Assembly: GCA_034440635.1 (NCBI GenBank)
Contig: JAOTON010000047.1
Location: forward strand, 620,001 to 684,000
Length of the DNA: 64,000 nt
Source of the DNA: Lepas anatifera
Lineage: Eukaryota > Arthropoda > Thecostraca > Lepadidae
Direction of reading: 5' to 3'
Both the position numbers and the translations under genes were made by a program. Within the stretch, counting starts at the first letter, position 1. Each line of letters begins with the position of its first letter. Shown piece by piece: positions 29,434 through 42,500 of this stretch. The notes beneath the pieces are model-generated. The model searched no databases and was not told where the DNA came from. It saw nothing but the letters and a program-made list of their open reading frames with translations.

Positions 29434-29675
29434 ACCCTCATTTCCTCCTATAATCATGTGTCTTATCATGCCTCTGCAGCATCATGCACCCCACTCTCAA
29501 GCATCTGCACACACCTTTTTGGACTTTTTGAACGTTGGACTTCTTATTCAAAAGGTCTAACTTTCAAAGGGTAGAGCCTATGAACATTAGACCATTTGAT
29601 CAGTGGACCTTCTGATGTGATCCTTTTGAACCGCGAGATGTGATCTGCCTACTACCATAATACCAGTGTGCTGTA

Positions 29676-30403
29676 TATGACAGAACTTCAGGTCACACAG
29701 AACTTCAGGTTTTTGGTGTGGCCAGAAAAATTAAAAATCACCTTTGCCAGATCCTGTCCTCCCCAATCTCAATCTGGTCATCTGGCATCAGGCGATCAAA
29801 GGAAAATCATGTCATGCTCAAGCTGTGCTGCATGTGTGGTGTGGACAAATGTTCCTTGCTTAGACATCAATCTTTTAAACTCATTTTCTAAACATTGCTG
29901 TGACACTGTGGATTATAATTGCATATAACCTGCTTGATTGACTAGTTTGAAAGTGGAATATGGTTTGATGTGTCATGAAAAATAGAAGCAAGTTATTACT
30001 GCTTTTTTATTGCTAATGTTAAACCTTGTTTTTCCTGAAAATGCTTCATTCACATTTGTGCTATTTTTTTGTGCAAATTAAACAGGTTCAGTCTGTTACT
30101 TGGGTATGTTCCAGCACCTCCTTAATAATGTTTTGACTTCCTCAAAGCTCCTCCAAATCCCTCTTGCCCACACCAGCACTTCCTTAAACATCCTCAAAAT
30201 GCATCTTAGCTCATCCCCAAACCTGCTCAAATCTCCCCTCTAAACAAAGGTAGTTTTTTGGAGCAGGCTAGAGGGGCACAATTCTGGTGCACAAATATCA
30301 ATTGATAACCAAAACAAATTGTTGTTGAGTGAGGAACAACTTTTGTGGGCATTTAATGGTTTTGATTTTGCTGTTTTTTGGTGTGCCACTTCTGCTAAAA
30401 TAT
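29676..30403. other. Gene-free stretch
   Basis: AT-rich DNA with no supported gene or repeat. Confidence 0.35.
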
Positions 30404-30763
30404 GTTAAGGGAGCATGACAGGCCATAACTAAATATTGAATTCTTAGCTTTGCTACACCAACCATATTGACACTAATCAGTCATAATCAGCTGCATCCCA
30501 GTTTATTTCAGAAGGGATCTTGTAATTTTTGCACCTGCTCTGAGGTACTCCAAGTTCCTCTCATCTTTTTTCTAAGGAGGCACTGGAACAAGCCATGTCA
30601 TGCAATTGGAATACTTTTTCATAAAAGAATGAAACCAAAATATCAGGCTCATTTGACATATTTCAGTCAAAGTAAGGCCAAGTACATTATGTTCAAAATT
30701 AATTGCCCCTAAAACCACCACAGTCTAAAATTCTTGCAAGGTGCCACATTCCCTTTAATGTAG
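30404..30763. mobile_element. TTAA-type MITE, diverged copy
   Basis: The right end aaggtgccacattcccttta(a)tg is intact and the inner text ctaaaaccaccacagtctaa matches the copy at 6345-7045. The left end (ttaagggagcatgacagg) is more diverged. Non-coding. Confidence 0.6.
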
Positions 30764-30963
30764 AGTTCAAAGTAGATCTTCTACCAAAATTTCATGTAGA
30801 GTGTGATTAAACCAGGAATAAGGTTGTCATGCCCTTTTTCATGGCTGGGGGAGATTTTTTTGGAAAAAGGTCTCAAGTTTTCCCTTTTTGAGAATATATG
30901 TTAACTGTATGCAAGAAGCATTTCGAGTTATGAGCTATGCTCCTATTATGGGGAGTGTAGCTC

Positions 30964-31857
30964 GTAAAGGGAATGTGGCACCGTTACAACATTATTTTAG
31001 CTGAGATAGCCAAGTTGTAAAGCATGCCAGAAAAACCAGTACTCAACATATAGTTCAATTTTGTCCCCACTGAAGAGGTGATGTATTTCCACTTCCCCCC
31101 ACACGCCCACATGCCGGTGTCTCCACACATGCAAGAACAGAATTAGCTGAAAGCGAGCATAGTACACTCTAAGACGCGAGGCACAGACTCAGTGCTGTCT
31201 GGGGTATCTGTCCTCTATTACCCAGGGGGCATCCCATCGCCAGTTTTTGTCGGCCGGAAGTTCTTCTCCGAGGCTGACGACGTCAAGCAAGTAAAAGCGC
31301 CAAGATGAGCTCTATCTCGGCTCTACCACCAGCAAAATCGGTCCAAGTCAAGCTCCTTTATATGGAAGATACCCGTCCCACATAGTTCAACATAAGACTA
31401 TAAATCGGGTCCGTAATTGAGCACAAGCTCCGCAGTTTACATGTATGGCGGTTGGAGAGTACTCATGAGAATCGTATGTCATCCGTTCCCGCCCGGCCAA
31501 GCAATGGATATTGCAATTAACTGGTAGCTTTTTCTTGGAACTCGAAATTTCCTTAGAGAAAAGCTAAAAACCTACCTGAAATGTACCCAAAATGTCCTCA
31601 AGGAGCCAGCCACAGTTGTCAGCTGTTGGCGTGATGTCATGTTGACGTCACAGTGAGTAGTCAGCCTATTGAAACCTATTGAATTTGGTGGCAGTGCTGC
31701 CAGATCGTGATGCCATGCGCAAATGTTTATTTCTTACCATAGAGGAGCATCTGAAATGCCAAAATATTGAGCTTACTCTACATTTTTCAGAAAATCATGG
31801 ACATTCCCAAGATTTTCGGCTGAAAATATGCCTAACTACAATATATTCTGTTCCTTC
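30964..31857. mobile_element. TTAA-type MITE, interrupted copy
   Basis: The left end aaagggaatgtggcaccgtt and interior tttagctgagatagccaagt match 20566. The later text gccagatcgtgatgccat, attgagcttactctacattt and cctaactaca continues the same order. About 440 bp of unrelated sequence (31080-31510) lies inside. The expected right terminus is absent, and the copy runs into the next element at 31858. Confidence 0.6.
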
Positions 31858-32638
31858 AAAGGGAGATACACGAAACAATTTTAATGACAAGATCAAAAGG
31901 AAACAAAAAGTTTTTCAGAAGTCCTCTTCTCATTTTTGCGAATTCGGCCTCCAAATGCTTTAACATTGCTCTCAAAGTCAACATTTCTAGACGATTTATC
32001 GATAATTCTCACTATTGATCGAATGACGTAGCCTCGGCTATGACCATCAATTTCTCTTAAGAACTAGGTCATATCTGTCCTGAACAGTGGTTTAGAACCT
32101 CAAACTATCACAGAAAGAAATTACTTGAAAAACATTCTTAAACGCCTTTGAAACAGAAAAAAGACTTTAAAGAAATCAAAATTGGCGAATCAGAAGCCCA
32201 GGAATTCTCAAACCTGGGTCACGTGACCTATGTGACGCAAAAGTTTCGTCATCCTGGGAATTTTGTAGAAAACGGTTGAAGACCCGAGGTTTGAAAGGAT
32301 TGAATACGTGAGTAGTTATTTGATGCTCCATTTTTAGGGAAAACTGATTCATTTTGTAGTATTTATAGGTTACCTATGTAAAATTTATCACAATACAAAT
32401 ACAGGAGAATGGATATTTTTATGACAAAAATTTTGAATAACTTTTGAAAACATTGAGATGAAGAGCAGGTTTCAGCCTTTTACTGGTACCATTAACATAT
32501 TTCAGTAATAATTGAGTGGCCTCCAAAAATTTTGCCGAAGATACAAAAATATTTGACAGTTTCGTAATCATGATTTTTCAAATAGGTAGCAAGAAACCAC
32601 AATCATCTTTTTTCTCGCGTATCTCCCTTTAATGGGAT
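31858..32638. mobile_element. Element with AAAGGGAGATAC inverted ends
   Basis: The left end aaagggagatacacg and the right end cgcgtatctcccttta form inverted termini about 780 bp apart. The interior is AT-rich and non-coding. It begins exactly where the preceding MITE loses similarity, suggesting insertion into or replacement of that MITE's end. Confidence 0.5.
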
Positions 32639-32724
32639 CTCTGACCACAGTTACACTGATCTAGTCTACAATCTGTTCATGGCTTACCAAGCCAAGGCCA
32701 TATAACCTGTCTTAGAATCTTGAG

Positions 32725-33075
32725 GCAGTATTCAATGTTACTGTAATAGGCAGATCACTTCTGGAACCTAGAGGATCACATAAGTAGGAACATCTATGTA
32801 GATTGAGTAAACCCCCTTAAAAGTAACCCAAACCTCTGTGCCCATTTTCACGTGTCTGAGCACGCCTCTCCCTCTCCCAATGCAATAATTTTGCCCTTAC
32901 TGTCTACAACTTCAAAAATCACATGCTTGAGCACGTTTCCGAGCTAAGCAATAACTGTTCTATGCATTCATTCCCGCCCTGGAGGTCTAAAACTGAGGTT
33001 TCAGTTAATCTAGAGGGTTACTCAATGTGGAGGCTCCTACCAATGTGATTCGGTGGTAGATGTGATGTGCGTATG
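32725..33075. mobile_element. Small inverted-repeat element related to the telomere-repeat palindrome
   Basis: The left arm (ataggcagatcacttctg, then gatcacataagtaggaac and gattgagtaaacccc) is mirrored on the right (gggttactcaatgtggag, then ctaccaatgtgattcgg and tagatgtgatgtgcgtat). The terminal taggcagatcac is the same word as in the arms of 28455-29675, so the two probably share ancestry. It lacks TTAGG repeats. Confidence 0.55.
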
Positions 33076-33487
33076 GATTAATATCGAGGAGGACATCGAG
33101 GTAATCTATTTAAAATTGTATGGGATAAGTTTGGAGAAAACATGCTTATCCTTGCGATAAGAAAATATGCTGATTTTTAGGAGGGGATCTGGTGTTGTCT
33201 TGTCAAAGGCTTTCTCTCACTTTTCAAAGTTGTAATCGTAGCATATTGTAAGGATTTTCAGCTCAGATTTTATATTTATTCTCTTTTCCCTTTATTGTTT
33301 CTGGTTATTGCTTAGATATTATTGTTTATTATATGCTATCACTTATCTGTTATTTACTCCTGTACATATTATCCTACTGAGAAAAGCTGATTTTAGTGAA
33401 TTTTAGTTTTGTGTTTTCATTATGTCCCTCTGTACCGTTTCAGGCCACAAGATCTCCGTGAAGAGTAAACTGTGATAATTTACAACC

Positions 33488-33526
33488 ATGTCTATTCTAG
33501 AGAAAATAGCAGATATAGAAAATGAG
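33488..33526 (+). CDS. DRG1: DRG1 exon 1
   Basis: ATG at 33488; encodes [13 protein letters not shown], equivalent to the MSSTLAKIAEIEAE start of vertebrate DRG1. It ends in phase 0 at a gtaagt donor. Confidence 0.92.
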
Positions 33527-36500
33527 GTAAGTAGAACAGTCCAATGTGCTCTATGGAAATGTGACATTTCTTTTAATTGGATTTTAACTGAGAGATCCAT
33601 ATGATAAAGCTACCTAGAAACCTCTGGTATAGCGTTTTACTTCGTCTATAACTCACTATTTTCGAAGAATTGGGATTAGGGTGGATTGTTAGGACGGATT
33701 GCGTCTCCATCGGCTCTGCGCCAGCCGCAGATACCAACGAAAAGCTGCGTGCAGCCGTTAAGGTCAGGGGAAGGCAGTTAGGCTCAGGGGAAGTAGGTAT
33801 GAGATGAGTGCTCTTGGATCTAATCGCATAGGTGAGAACCGACGAAGGTGTCGTATTCCCTTTAATATGCGTAAAGTTTCTGTCTATTGAAAAACGTAAG
33901 ACTGCACTGACATATTTCAGTTTTGAACAGGTTAATGCGCTCTACAGTCGTTGTGTTGTTGGCGTCTGCCTTTGGACCGCTATCCAACTCCCTAGCTGTT
34001 TGAGATCAGACCGTTCTAGACCGGCGTAGGTAGTCGCTGACCAGAGTTTCGATCAGAATCTTCGATCTTTCAGATTTTTTTGTTTGTTACAAACCGCGCT
34101 ATTGCTATGCTGACTGACTGTGGCCTGGCGGCCGTCATTTTATCAGATGGCGAGGACGCAGAAGAACAAGGCGACCGCCGGCCATCTGGGTATGCTGAAG
34201 GCGAAGCTGGCCAAGCTGCGACGTGAGCTCATCACGCCCAAGTCGAGCGGCGGCGGCACTGGCGAGGGCTTCGACGTCAGTAAAACTGGCGACGCCCGAG
34301 TCGGCTTTGTCGGTGAGTGACGTAGTTGGTGCCCGCACTGTTCATTCACTTGGCAATGGGTCGTGTCGAAACTGCAAACACTTGTGTCGATCCCAGTCCA
34401 TACATGTATTTCACAACGACACAGGCAAATGGATGACACACAATCCGAAAATGTAGGTTAAAAACAACTGGTGAGAGGTAAAAAACGCTAGCAAGGCACG
34501 AGACGACAGACGCGGTGAGCAGCTCCACAGTTATATGTTTTCAGATGAGTGGTGCAGAGAAAGCATCTGCGCGCGGAAATCCCTCGTAAAAAGACGGGAT
34601 CAGGAGAAATAAGAAAACAACGTAAAATAAATTAATCGGTTAGTGATTGACTCCACACAACCGACATCATCAAGCCCGGCCAACATCGAGCGGCTGCACC
34701 GCTCCAGCAGCGCCAACTAGCGCCCAAGCACAGATAGAGAGACAGAGAGACAGAGAGAGGAGCTGGGGTGAGTTGATGGATGCGCGATTGGGGGGATGAT
34801 ATAGGATTGATACAAGGGTGCCAAAGGCGTGCCTGTTGCTGTCCAGTCAACTTATTCCTCGATTAATCAAATGAAAGGTTAGCTTTTGTACAGCGTGCCT
34901 TGTTAACATTAAAGGGTATGTGGCACCTTGGTCGAATCCTGGAATTTAGTGTAATTAGGCGTACTTTTAGCCGAAAATAATGAAACCACTTATGATTTCT
35001 CTGAAAAATGTACAATAAGCTCAATATTTTTATTTTTAAAATACTCCTCTAGGAAAAGAAATAAATATCTGTCTGTGGATGATGTCATGATCTGGCAACC
35101 ACTACCATACTCGAAAAGCTGCAAGGGCTTCGATTGGCTGATGCTCATCGTGACGTCAGCATATGTCGTCACACCAACAGCCATGACAACTGTGGCCTGC
35201 TGCTAGGGGTACATGAGGGGTACATTGCAGGTGGGTTTTAGCTTTTTTCTACGGAAATCTCGATTTCCAAGACAAATGATATATTGAGTACCGGGTTTTC
35301 CGACTTGCTTTACAACTTGGCTATCTCGGTTAAAATCACGTTATGAAGGTGCCACCTTCCCTTTAATATGGAAGCCACCTTAGCGCACGAGTATGAACAG
35401 GAGTGATTAGCGATCCATATCATAACTGGCAATAGCGTACAAGTCTTACCTAGTGGAGGGAAAAGTGTTATTGAAGAAGGGTAGGTTACCAGGGATACTA
35501 CTGCATTAGGTTTTTGGCGAGTTTCGTGGCCGTGTAGACCAATTTTTGCATATGCGTGTCTAAGGGAGATAATGGGGGCACTTGCTTCCCCCTCCGAACG
35601 ACCCCCGGCATCCCCTGAAATGGCCACGGCGCCCCCTCCTGGAGGTCGATGGCCCCCCTGAAATGTCGCTTCCCAGCCCCTCCCTCCCCCAGGATGCGAT
35701 TATCGGCGCCCCCACGTTAGAACTTGGCACCTGTCTGATCGGTTTTTCCTTCCAAAAGTGGCGCCTCCTGGTTCGGATGGCGCCCGCGATCATGTGCCCT
35801 CCATCGGCAATCTTAGATCCACTTATGATTTTTAGACGTTTTTGCGTCCCCGACCAGTGAACATTTGTTTCGCATTGCACAATAATCACACCTACATTAT
35901 GTACACGGCATTGTTTCCTCTTTGGTGCCACCCTTGCGGGACAGTCGTATCCGCACGCTCCCTGTCACGCGCCCCACCGTACCAACCAACGAGGCTATGC
36001 CGATTTCTCCGGACCCGGCGAGACAAAGGACTGCTCTGGTGACACTTGGCGAGGCTGTGCCCTCAGGCTGTGCCGGAGGATAAGTCTAAATGCTGATCAA
36101 GCAGGTACTCCCAATAAAAAGGGTGCTGGTTGGTCAGCGTAGCTTCCGTGTCGAGGTGCTGGTTGGTCAGCGTAGCTTCCGTGTCGAGTTGCTGGTTGGT
36201 CAGCGTAGCTTCCGTGTCGAGTTGCTGATGTGGTCAGCGTAGCTTCCCTGTCGAGTTGCTGGTTGGTCAGCGTAGCTTCCGTGTCGAGTTGCTGGTTGGT
36301 CAGTGTAACTTCCCTGTCTTTATTTTTCACTTGCGACGCGCAGAGCACCAGTCCTGGGCTGTTTCATCTCTTTTTTATTTTAAAGAAGGTCTTGTAGACC
36401 GACAGTAAGGCTGCCCTTTATGGGCTAATGTAAAAGGGGGAGCATGGTCCAGTGTTCCTTCATCTGGGTAGGAGGCGGTCGAAGTTAAGTCTGTCATGGG

Positions 36501-39500
36501 TTAGCTTTGATCCTGGGACTACCCTTATTGAACGGTGATGCCTTAACCACCTGCGGCCACCGTGGCCATAACGCAGTTATTCAATTTGACTGGATTCATG
36601 TTTTTGTTCTAATGCTGCCGCAAGGTTCGTAGTTTTGTTTTGTTATTTTTTGCTTCGTTTTTTGCTTGTTTTGTCCTTCTGATCGGACCTTTTGTGGTAA
36701 CTTCTGCCGCTGCTGCTTAGTCAGACCAGATCTAGTATATAGGGATTGAGGTCAGATAGTCTGGAAGCATTAGCAAATCAAAAGCTAGAAGCATAACCAA
36801 AAGTGTAATGCTATTGAAGTGCTTCAGGGACCTGAGTGCTCCCGAGCCGGAGTTAGTGTGTGTGTGTGTGGAGTATTGTATGTGTGTTATGTGTTTTCTG
36901 ACGATGGTATATGTATTTCGTAGCCTCGCGCAAGTGCTTATCTCATTGTTTATGCTAAGCTGTATTTATATTCCAGTGACTTTCGATGCAGAATTGTGAA
37001 GAAGGGCAAGACATTTCAATCATCATATGGGCTAGTTCCGAATATGTTCTGAGTCTGCTTCTAATCGAAAATCAGATTACGCTGTCGCTCAAAATTAGGA
37101 TTGCCCGAGGAGCGCTTTGCCTGACTACTCGGGTGCTTAACTATTCCACTTCGGGTGTTAACCTGTTGAGTGATAAATCGGTGGCCGAAATCGTCGAAAT
37201 ACCTCCAGCATTTCAGGCGGAAGTGTTTCCGCAATGACTTTGCTGCGGGAGCAGGGCGTGTGAGCTGTCTGACCCAGTTGGACTCAGTCCAGATAGTCGA
37301 GCAGGACGGTAATCCCACGTGTGTGTGTGTGTGTGTGTGTGGCGGCGCAGGGTTTCCTTCGGTTGGTAAGTCGACGCTGCTAAGTAACCTGGCCGGCGTC
37401 TACTCGGAGGTGGCCGCCTACGAGTTCACCACCCTCACCACGGTACCCGGCTGCATCAAGTACAAGGGCGCCAAAATCCAGGTCAGCCGCCGATCGAGGA
37501 CTCGCCAAGAGTTCTGCTTTTATTGCTCGTGGCATTTGCCGCTGGAACACGCACTTATTGGTCTCCTGCTTTCGGTAGCATTGTGGTATATTGCAGACGA
37601 ACCATGGGTCAGTTAACGTTTCAATAAATACTTGCGTAAACTCTTTGAACCTGATACGGGAAACTACCTATACCTATCTGTCATGAATTTTCATTTTAAG
37701 CACCAAGTGTTGGCTTATAATTACAAATCCATGGGAGGTATATTCAGACTTGAAGGACTATTCAGCTTGATCGGGAGTATTTCGAATCCAAGAGTGCAGT
37801 CTCGGTTCCTTGTCGCATCAATGACGGGGAATGTTCGTCTCACATACTACATTCTTCAATGTTACCAGATAAGACTGTTTTTGAAGTGTTGGGTGCGGCA
37901 TCTGCTCACTTGCACTGTCCAAGACAGCATTAAGCTTGCGTGTGACTTTCTGCATTTATGCTAAAGATTAGCCTCAGTGTCCTCGATGTACAGAACCCTG
38001 CTTTGTATCGTTCCACCTGGCGCGGTTAACCGCTGGCTTGGTTCTGTCAACGCCTGTGATTAAATGTTTGCAGTTAGTCCAGGTACGGCTCCAGACCTGA
38101 CGCCTGACCTGCCGTACCACCGTGCCTGCAGCTGCTGGACTTGCCGGGCATCATCGAGGGCGCCAAGGACGGCAAAGGTCGCGGTCGCCAGGTGATCGCT
38201 GTGGCGCGCACCTGCTCCCTCATCTTCATCGTTCTGGACTGTCTGAAGCCGCTGCAGCACAAAAAGCAGCTGGAGCACGAACTGGAGGGCTTCGGCATCC
38301 GGCTGAACAAGGAGCCGCCCAACATCATCTTCAGGCGCAAGGAGAAGGGAGGCATCAACTTCCAGGCCATGGTACGTGAAGGCGAGAACAAAGTTAGACT
38401 GGGATTTGTCAGTGACCCGTATCAAGCATTGGTGGTCCAGCAGCTGGTGTAACGTGGCCATTTCCGCGTTGTGCTATGAGGTATTTGCCAATATGGAGGT
38501 CAATTTCAGTATGATTATCTGTAAGAATCGTAATTTTATTGTGAGCAACACCATTGAGGTACTGCTGGAAGTTGTTATAAAAGTGAGTCGGTCTAACTGA
38601 GAGAAAAGCGTACTCTTGAGGTCTGGATGAAATTTAAGGAGCGGAGTGAGACGGAGTGTTTCAGGTTTCATTCGGCACAGAGAGCAATGGGTTTTTTTCT
38701 GACAATTCCATGCAGAAAATGGGGCGGTATGTCCGATTGCATACATTACCCGGGTCGAAATGGAAAAGGGCAGACGCAAATGGGAAGAACTGTTTTGGCT
38801 ACTTTAAACATGCTCCATGTTGGCCCTCCCAGTGGTAAAACCCTATTCAACTCGATATGAATGTGTGGATTTGGCTTATCTCGTGCGCCTTAGTCCTAAC
38901 GCTTCTGATTTTATGCGACAAAATTAATGTGAACGGTGCCACGGACTCGACCACGAGCTGGTTTGGGGCTCGCCGTGGACGGTTCTACGGAGCAGTTCGA
39001 CGCCGGATATAGTGCTGCACATGGACATCCCTCGGGGGCATTTCACCACCGCCCCGGGTTTTCAGAGCGTTCTGGGGCATGGCAAGCTGATCGGTGTTGG
39101 TTTATTTGAATTCTGAATAAATTCAGTTGGTCGACACGGAAGCGTTTGTCCTGGCACCGCCCTTACGTGCGTAAACCCACCGGATGCTAATCTACCCACC
39201 GCCATAATTGGTGATTTGAAATATGTGTTAAACATTTGACCACAAATCTCTAGCGATCGTCCAGAAACCTCTAGCGCCGGCTCCCGTGACTCTCTCTGTG
39301 GTGTGCACCAGACCCAGCAGTCGGAGCTGGACGTGGACATGGTGAAGTCGATCCTCGGGGAGTATAAGATCCACAACGCCGACGTGACCCTGCGCTGTGA
39401 CGCCACCACCGATGATCTGATCGACATCGTGGAGGGCAACCGCGTCTACATCCCCTGCATCTACCTGCTCAACAAAATCGGTACTGCCCACACCGGGCCC

Positions 39501-42500
39501 TGCCCCCCGGCTCTGTCTCGGAAGAATGTGTGTCTCGCTGTCGACTCATGTTGAGCCTTACTTTTGAATTTCGTATTTTACGGAATTTAAAAGTTAATAG
39601 AATTATCTCGAATTTCGTTCGTGCTAAGGTCAGCCAGTCCAGTTTTTTTATATTTATGAGTAACTGTGTCGCGCTTGATACATATAAGGTCTGACGTGCC
39701 TTTGAATGACAATACATTTGGATTGTTTATGCATTTGTTTTACCCAAGTTTTTAGATCTCCTCAATGATATTATGCCTAGTCACCATTTCAGAAGAGGTG
39801 CACCACAGACCCAGCCGCGTCGCCGAGTGTTCATCCTGCCCGATGCTGTACGCCGGCAGATCAGATCAGTCTGGAGGAGCTGGACATCATCTACAAGGTG
39901 CCCCACTGCGTTCCCATCTCCGCTCACCACAAGTGGAACTTTGACGACCTGCTGGAGAAGATGTGGGAGTACCTGAGCCTGCTCCGGATGTAAGCGTGGC
40001 GCGGGACCAGGTGCTGGTGGATTATTGTGTGAGCTGAGAATGTGTATGAAATGAGATCTTAGATGGATGTCGGTAATCTCGCCATTTTGCCAATAGTTTT
40101 CCCAATTCCTGCGGCTTGGCTGGTTTGGAAGAAAGTAGTACCTCAGTCATTTACGATAAGTGTTGTAAGTGAAAATTGCGAAAGGAAAATATCGGAAAAA
40201 TTATATCCGTGTGTGCTTATTCTTAGACGTTTTCAATGTTTTTGCTAAACTATTTTTCGCGAAGTGTCAGACCATTGGCAATTTATTGTAAAGAGGAAGC
40301 AAAACAACTTGTGCAATCGGCTCGTCGTTAAAAAAAACAAATGTTGGAGTGCGAGCCAGGGGTCTGACTTGGAGTGCGAGCGATAGTTTTCGGCCGCGAT
40401 CAGATGTGCCTAGCCGCTGGCGATAACGAGGCACAAGTCAGCGGCGCTGCTGCCGCTGGCGCCGGAGCACGTGGTGCGCCATGAAGCCATTCTTTGAGTC
40501 GGGCCTGCCATGGCTTGTGTGTTGAAGCTGCGCCGCTACTGTGTGCTGTGGCCGGAGTCAGCCGTCGACGCTGGGCCATACGGCCGGTATGCGATAGCTA
40601 AAACTCACATAAAAATTCAAGAAAGGATGCTTGTTATAAGCCTCATTTGTTCTGCCTTGTGACCCCAGACAACTAACTAGTCTGCCGCGGTCGTGGTAGT
40701 TGGTTCGTCAGTTACTGGACTGGACGCAGCGTTCTGAGAGGGGCAGCGCCGCACACCCCGCCTGTTGTATCCCTGGTTCTCATCTGTGGAAGAAGGGAGG
40801 CTCGTTATAGTGTCGTGGCCAGGTAGAATCGTCTCCGCATATTGGTCGTTCATCTAATGCGTTAAGCTGTCTGCTCAATACCTTACTTTTCGGCGCGTCG
40901 ACTGCGGTGGTTATTTTGCCGGTCGGCACTTGCGAGCCATGCTATTGGTACTGAAGCTTTCCATTATGGTTCACGCTTTATAATGACAGTTCGCCGCTCG
41001 AACATGTTGTCCCTTTGTTAACTAAACTTCAGGTGTAGCCTGCAGGACGTTTGTGGTTGAGACGTGATCTGACTGAGAACGCCGTCGCCACAGATACACG
41101 AAGCCGAAGGGTCAGCTGCCAGACTACGAGAACCCGGTGGTTCTGCCGCGGAACAGACACATGGTGGAGGATTTCTGCAACAAGATCCACCGGACCATCA
41201 TCAAGGAATTCAAGTAGTAAGTACATCTCCCTAATTGTCCTATGCTGGTGACTGTAGTTAGCTGGTGTTCCGATTAAGCCAGGCCTTTGTTTGGTGTAGA
41301 CATTGAGCATTTGTTTTCAAAGCAGATGCATTAGTTGAGAGTGGGGATAATGCATCATCTGTAGGAGGTTTTTTTAGCATTGGGACTGTTCCAACGCCTC
41401 CACTAAAAACAGTGGATGTAAGGATGCCAGGTATAATATGGTTAAAATTGGACCCGAAATGGCTAAATTGGCTTAAAAGAGCCAAGTAAGATCAATTTAA
41501 TCTTGAATTTGAGTGTAATGAAAACGATGAATCTGGTCTTTTTTTAACCAGCTTCTTGACTTTTTACCAAGAACTTTGACGGTCTCACGTTAACCTTCTT
41601 TCCTTTGGAGGGCGTTGGTACCGCCTCATATACCAACGCGAGGAGTGTCACAGGTGCAAAGTCCGAGTGACCGTTGTATCAGTTTGTAAACAGGTATTTA
41701 AACGCATACACTGGGTGGAATGTAGACGTTAACGCCCCCACCCCCCCCGATTAGAGACTGAATGCCCAGAGTATCGATGTAGATTCCGCTCCTTTTATCT
41801 CGTGGTCATGGGACGCATTTCGCTTCGCCTAGCTCCGTCGTTGCTCTTCATCACGAGAAGTATTTCCTACTCGTCCTCCGGCGCCTGCCGCAGCCTGCGC
41901 TCGTCTGACATACTTCACATTGCGTCGCCGGAGCCGCACGGCTCCTCACTGGCCATGTTTGCCACTGCATCATCCCCCGCACGGCTCCTTACTGGCCATG
42001 TTTGCCACTGCATCACCCGCCACACGGCTCCTCACTGGCCATGTATTCTTCTGCATCATTCGCCGCACGGCTCCTCACTGGCCATGTTTGCTACTGCATC
42101 ACCCGCCACACGGCTCCTCACTGGCCATGCATTCTTCTGCATCATCCGCCGCACGGCTCCTCACTGGCCATGTTTGCCACTGCATCACCCGCCACACGGC
42201 TCCTCACTGGCCATGTATTCTTCTGTATCATCCGCCGCACGGCTCCTCACTGGCCATGTTTGCCACTGCATCACCCGCCACACGGCTCCTCACTGGCCAT
42301 GTTTGCTACTGCATCATCCGCCGCACGGCTCCTCACTGGCCATGTTTGCTACTGCATCACCCGCCACACGGCTCCTCACTGGCCATGCATTCTTCTGCAT
42401 CATCCGCCGCACGGCTCCTCACTGGCCATGTTTGCCACTGCATCACCCGCCACACGGCTCCTCACTGGCCATGTATTCTTCTGTATCATCCGCCGCACGG

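Larger units (their letters stand above)
28455..29675. mobile_element. Large palindromic (foldback-like) element with telomere-type arms
   Basis: The two halves are inverted copies. Outer arms: tagtaggcagatcacatctc at 28470-28492 mirrors gagatgtgatctgcctacta at 29634-29653; gtgcatgatgctgcagaggc near 28545 mirrors gcctctgcagcatcatgcac near 29470. Middle arms: (TTAGG)n on the left and (CCTAA)n on the right. Inner arms: 29066-29152 mirrors 29247-29335 (gggatatcacccctctttcc versus ggaaagaggggtgatatccc). The unpaired centre is about 95 nt. No coding capacity is seen. A smaller relative lies at 32725-33075. Confidence 0.88.
34313..37350. other. DRG1 intron 2, general content
   Basis: The 3.0-kb intron holds a MITE (34905-35365), a C-rich block (35565-35850, gcgccccctcctggaggtcg type), a 33-bp minisatellite, a tRNA-derived SINE on the minus strand and a GT microsatellite, listed separately. 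No nested gene was seen. Confidence 0.6.

Noticed and set aside
36097..36348. Minus-strand repeat protein (TNQQLD motif)
   Set aside because: A 33-bp minisatellite in a DRG1 intron explains the open frame.
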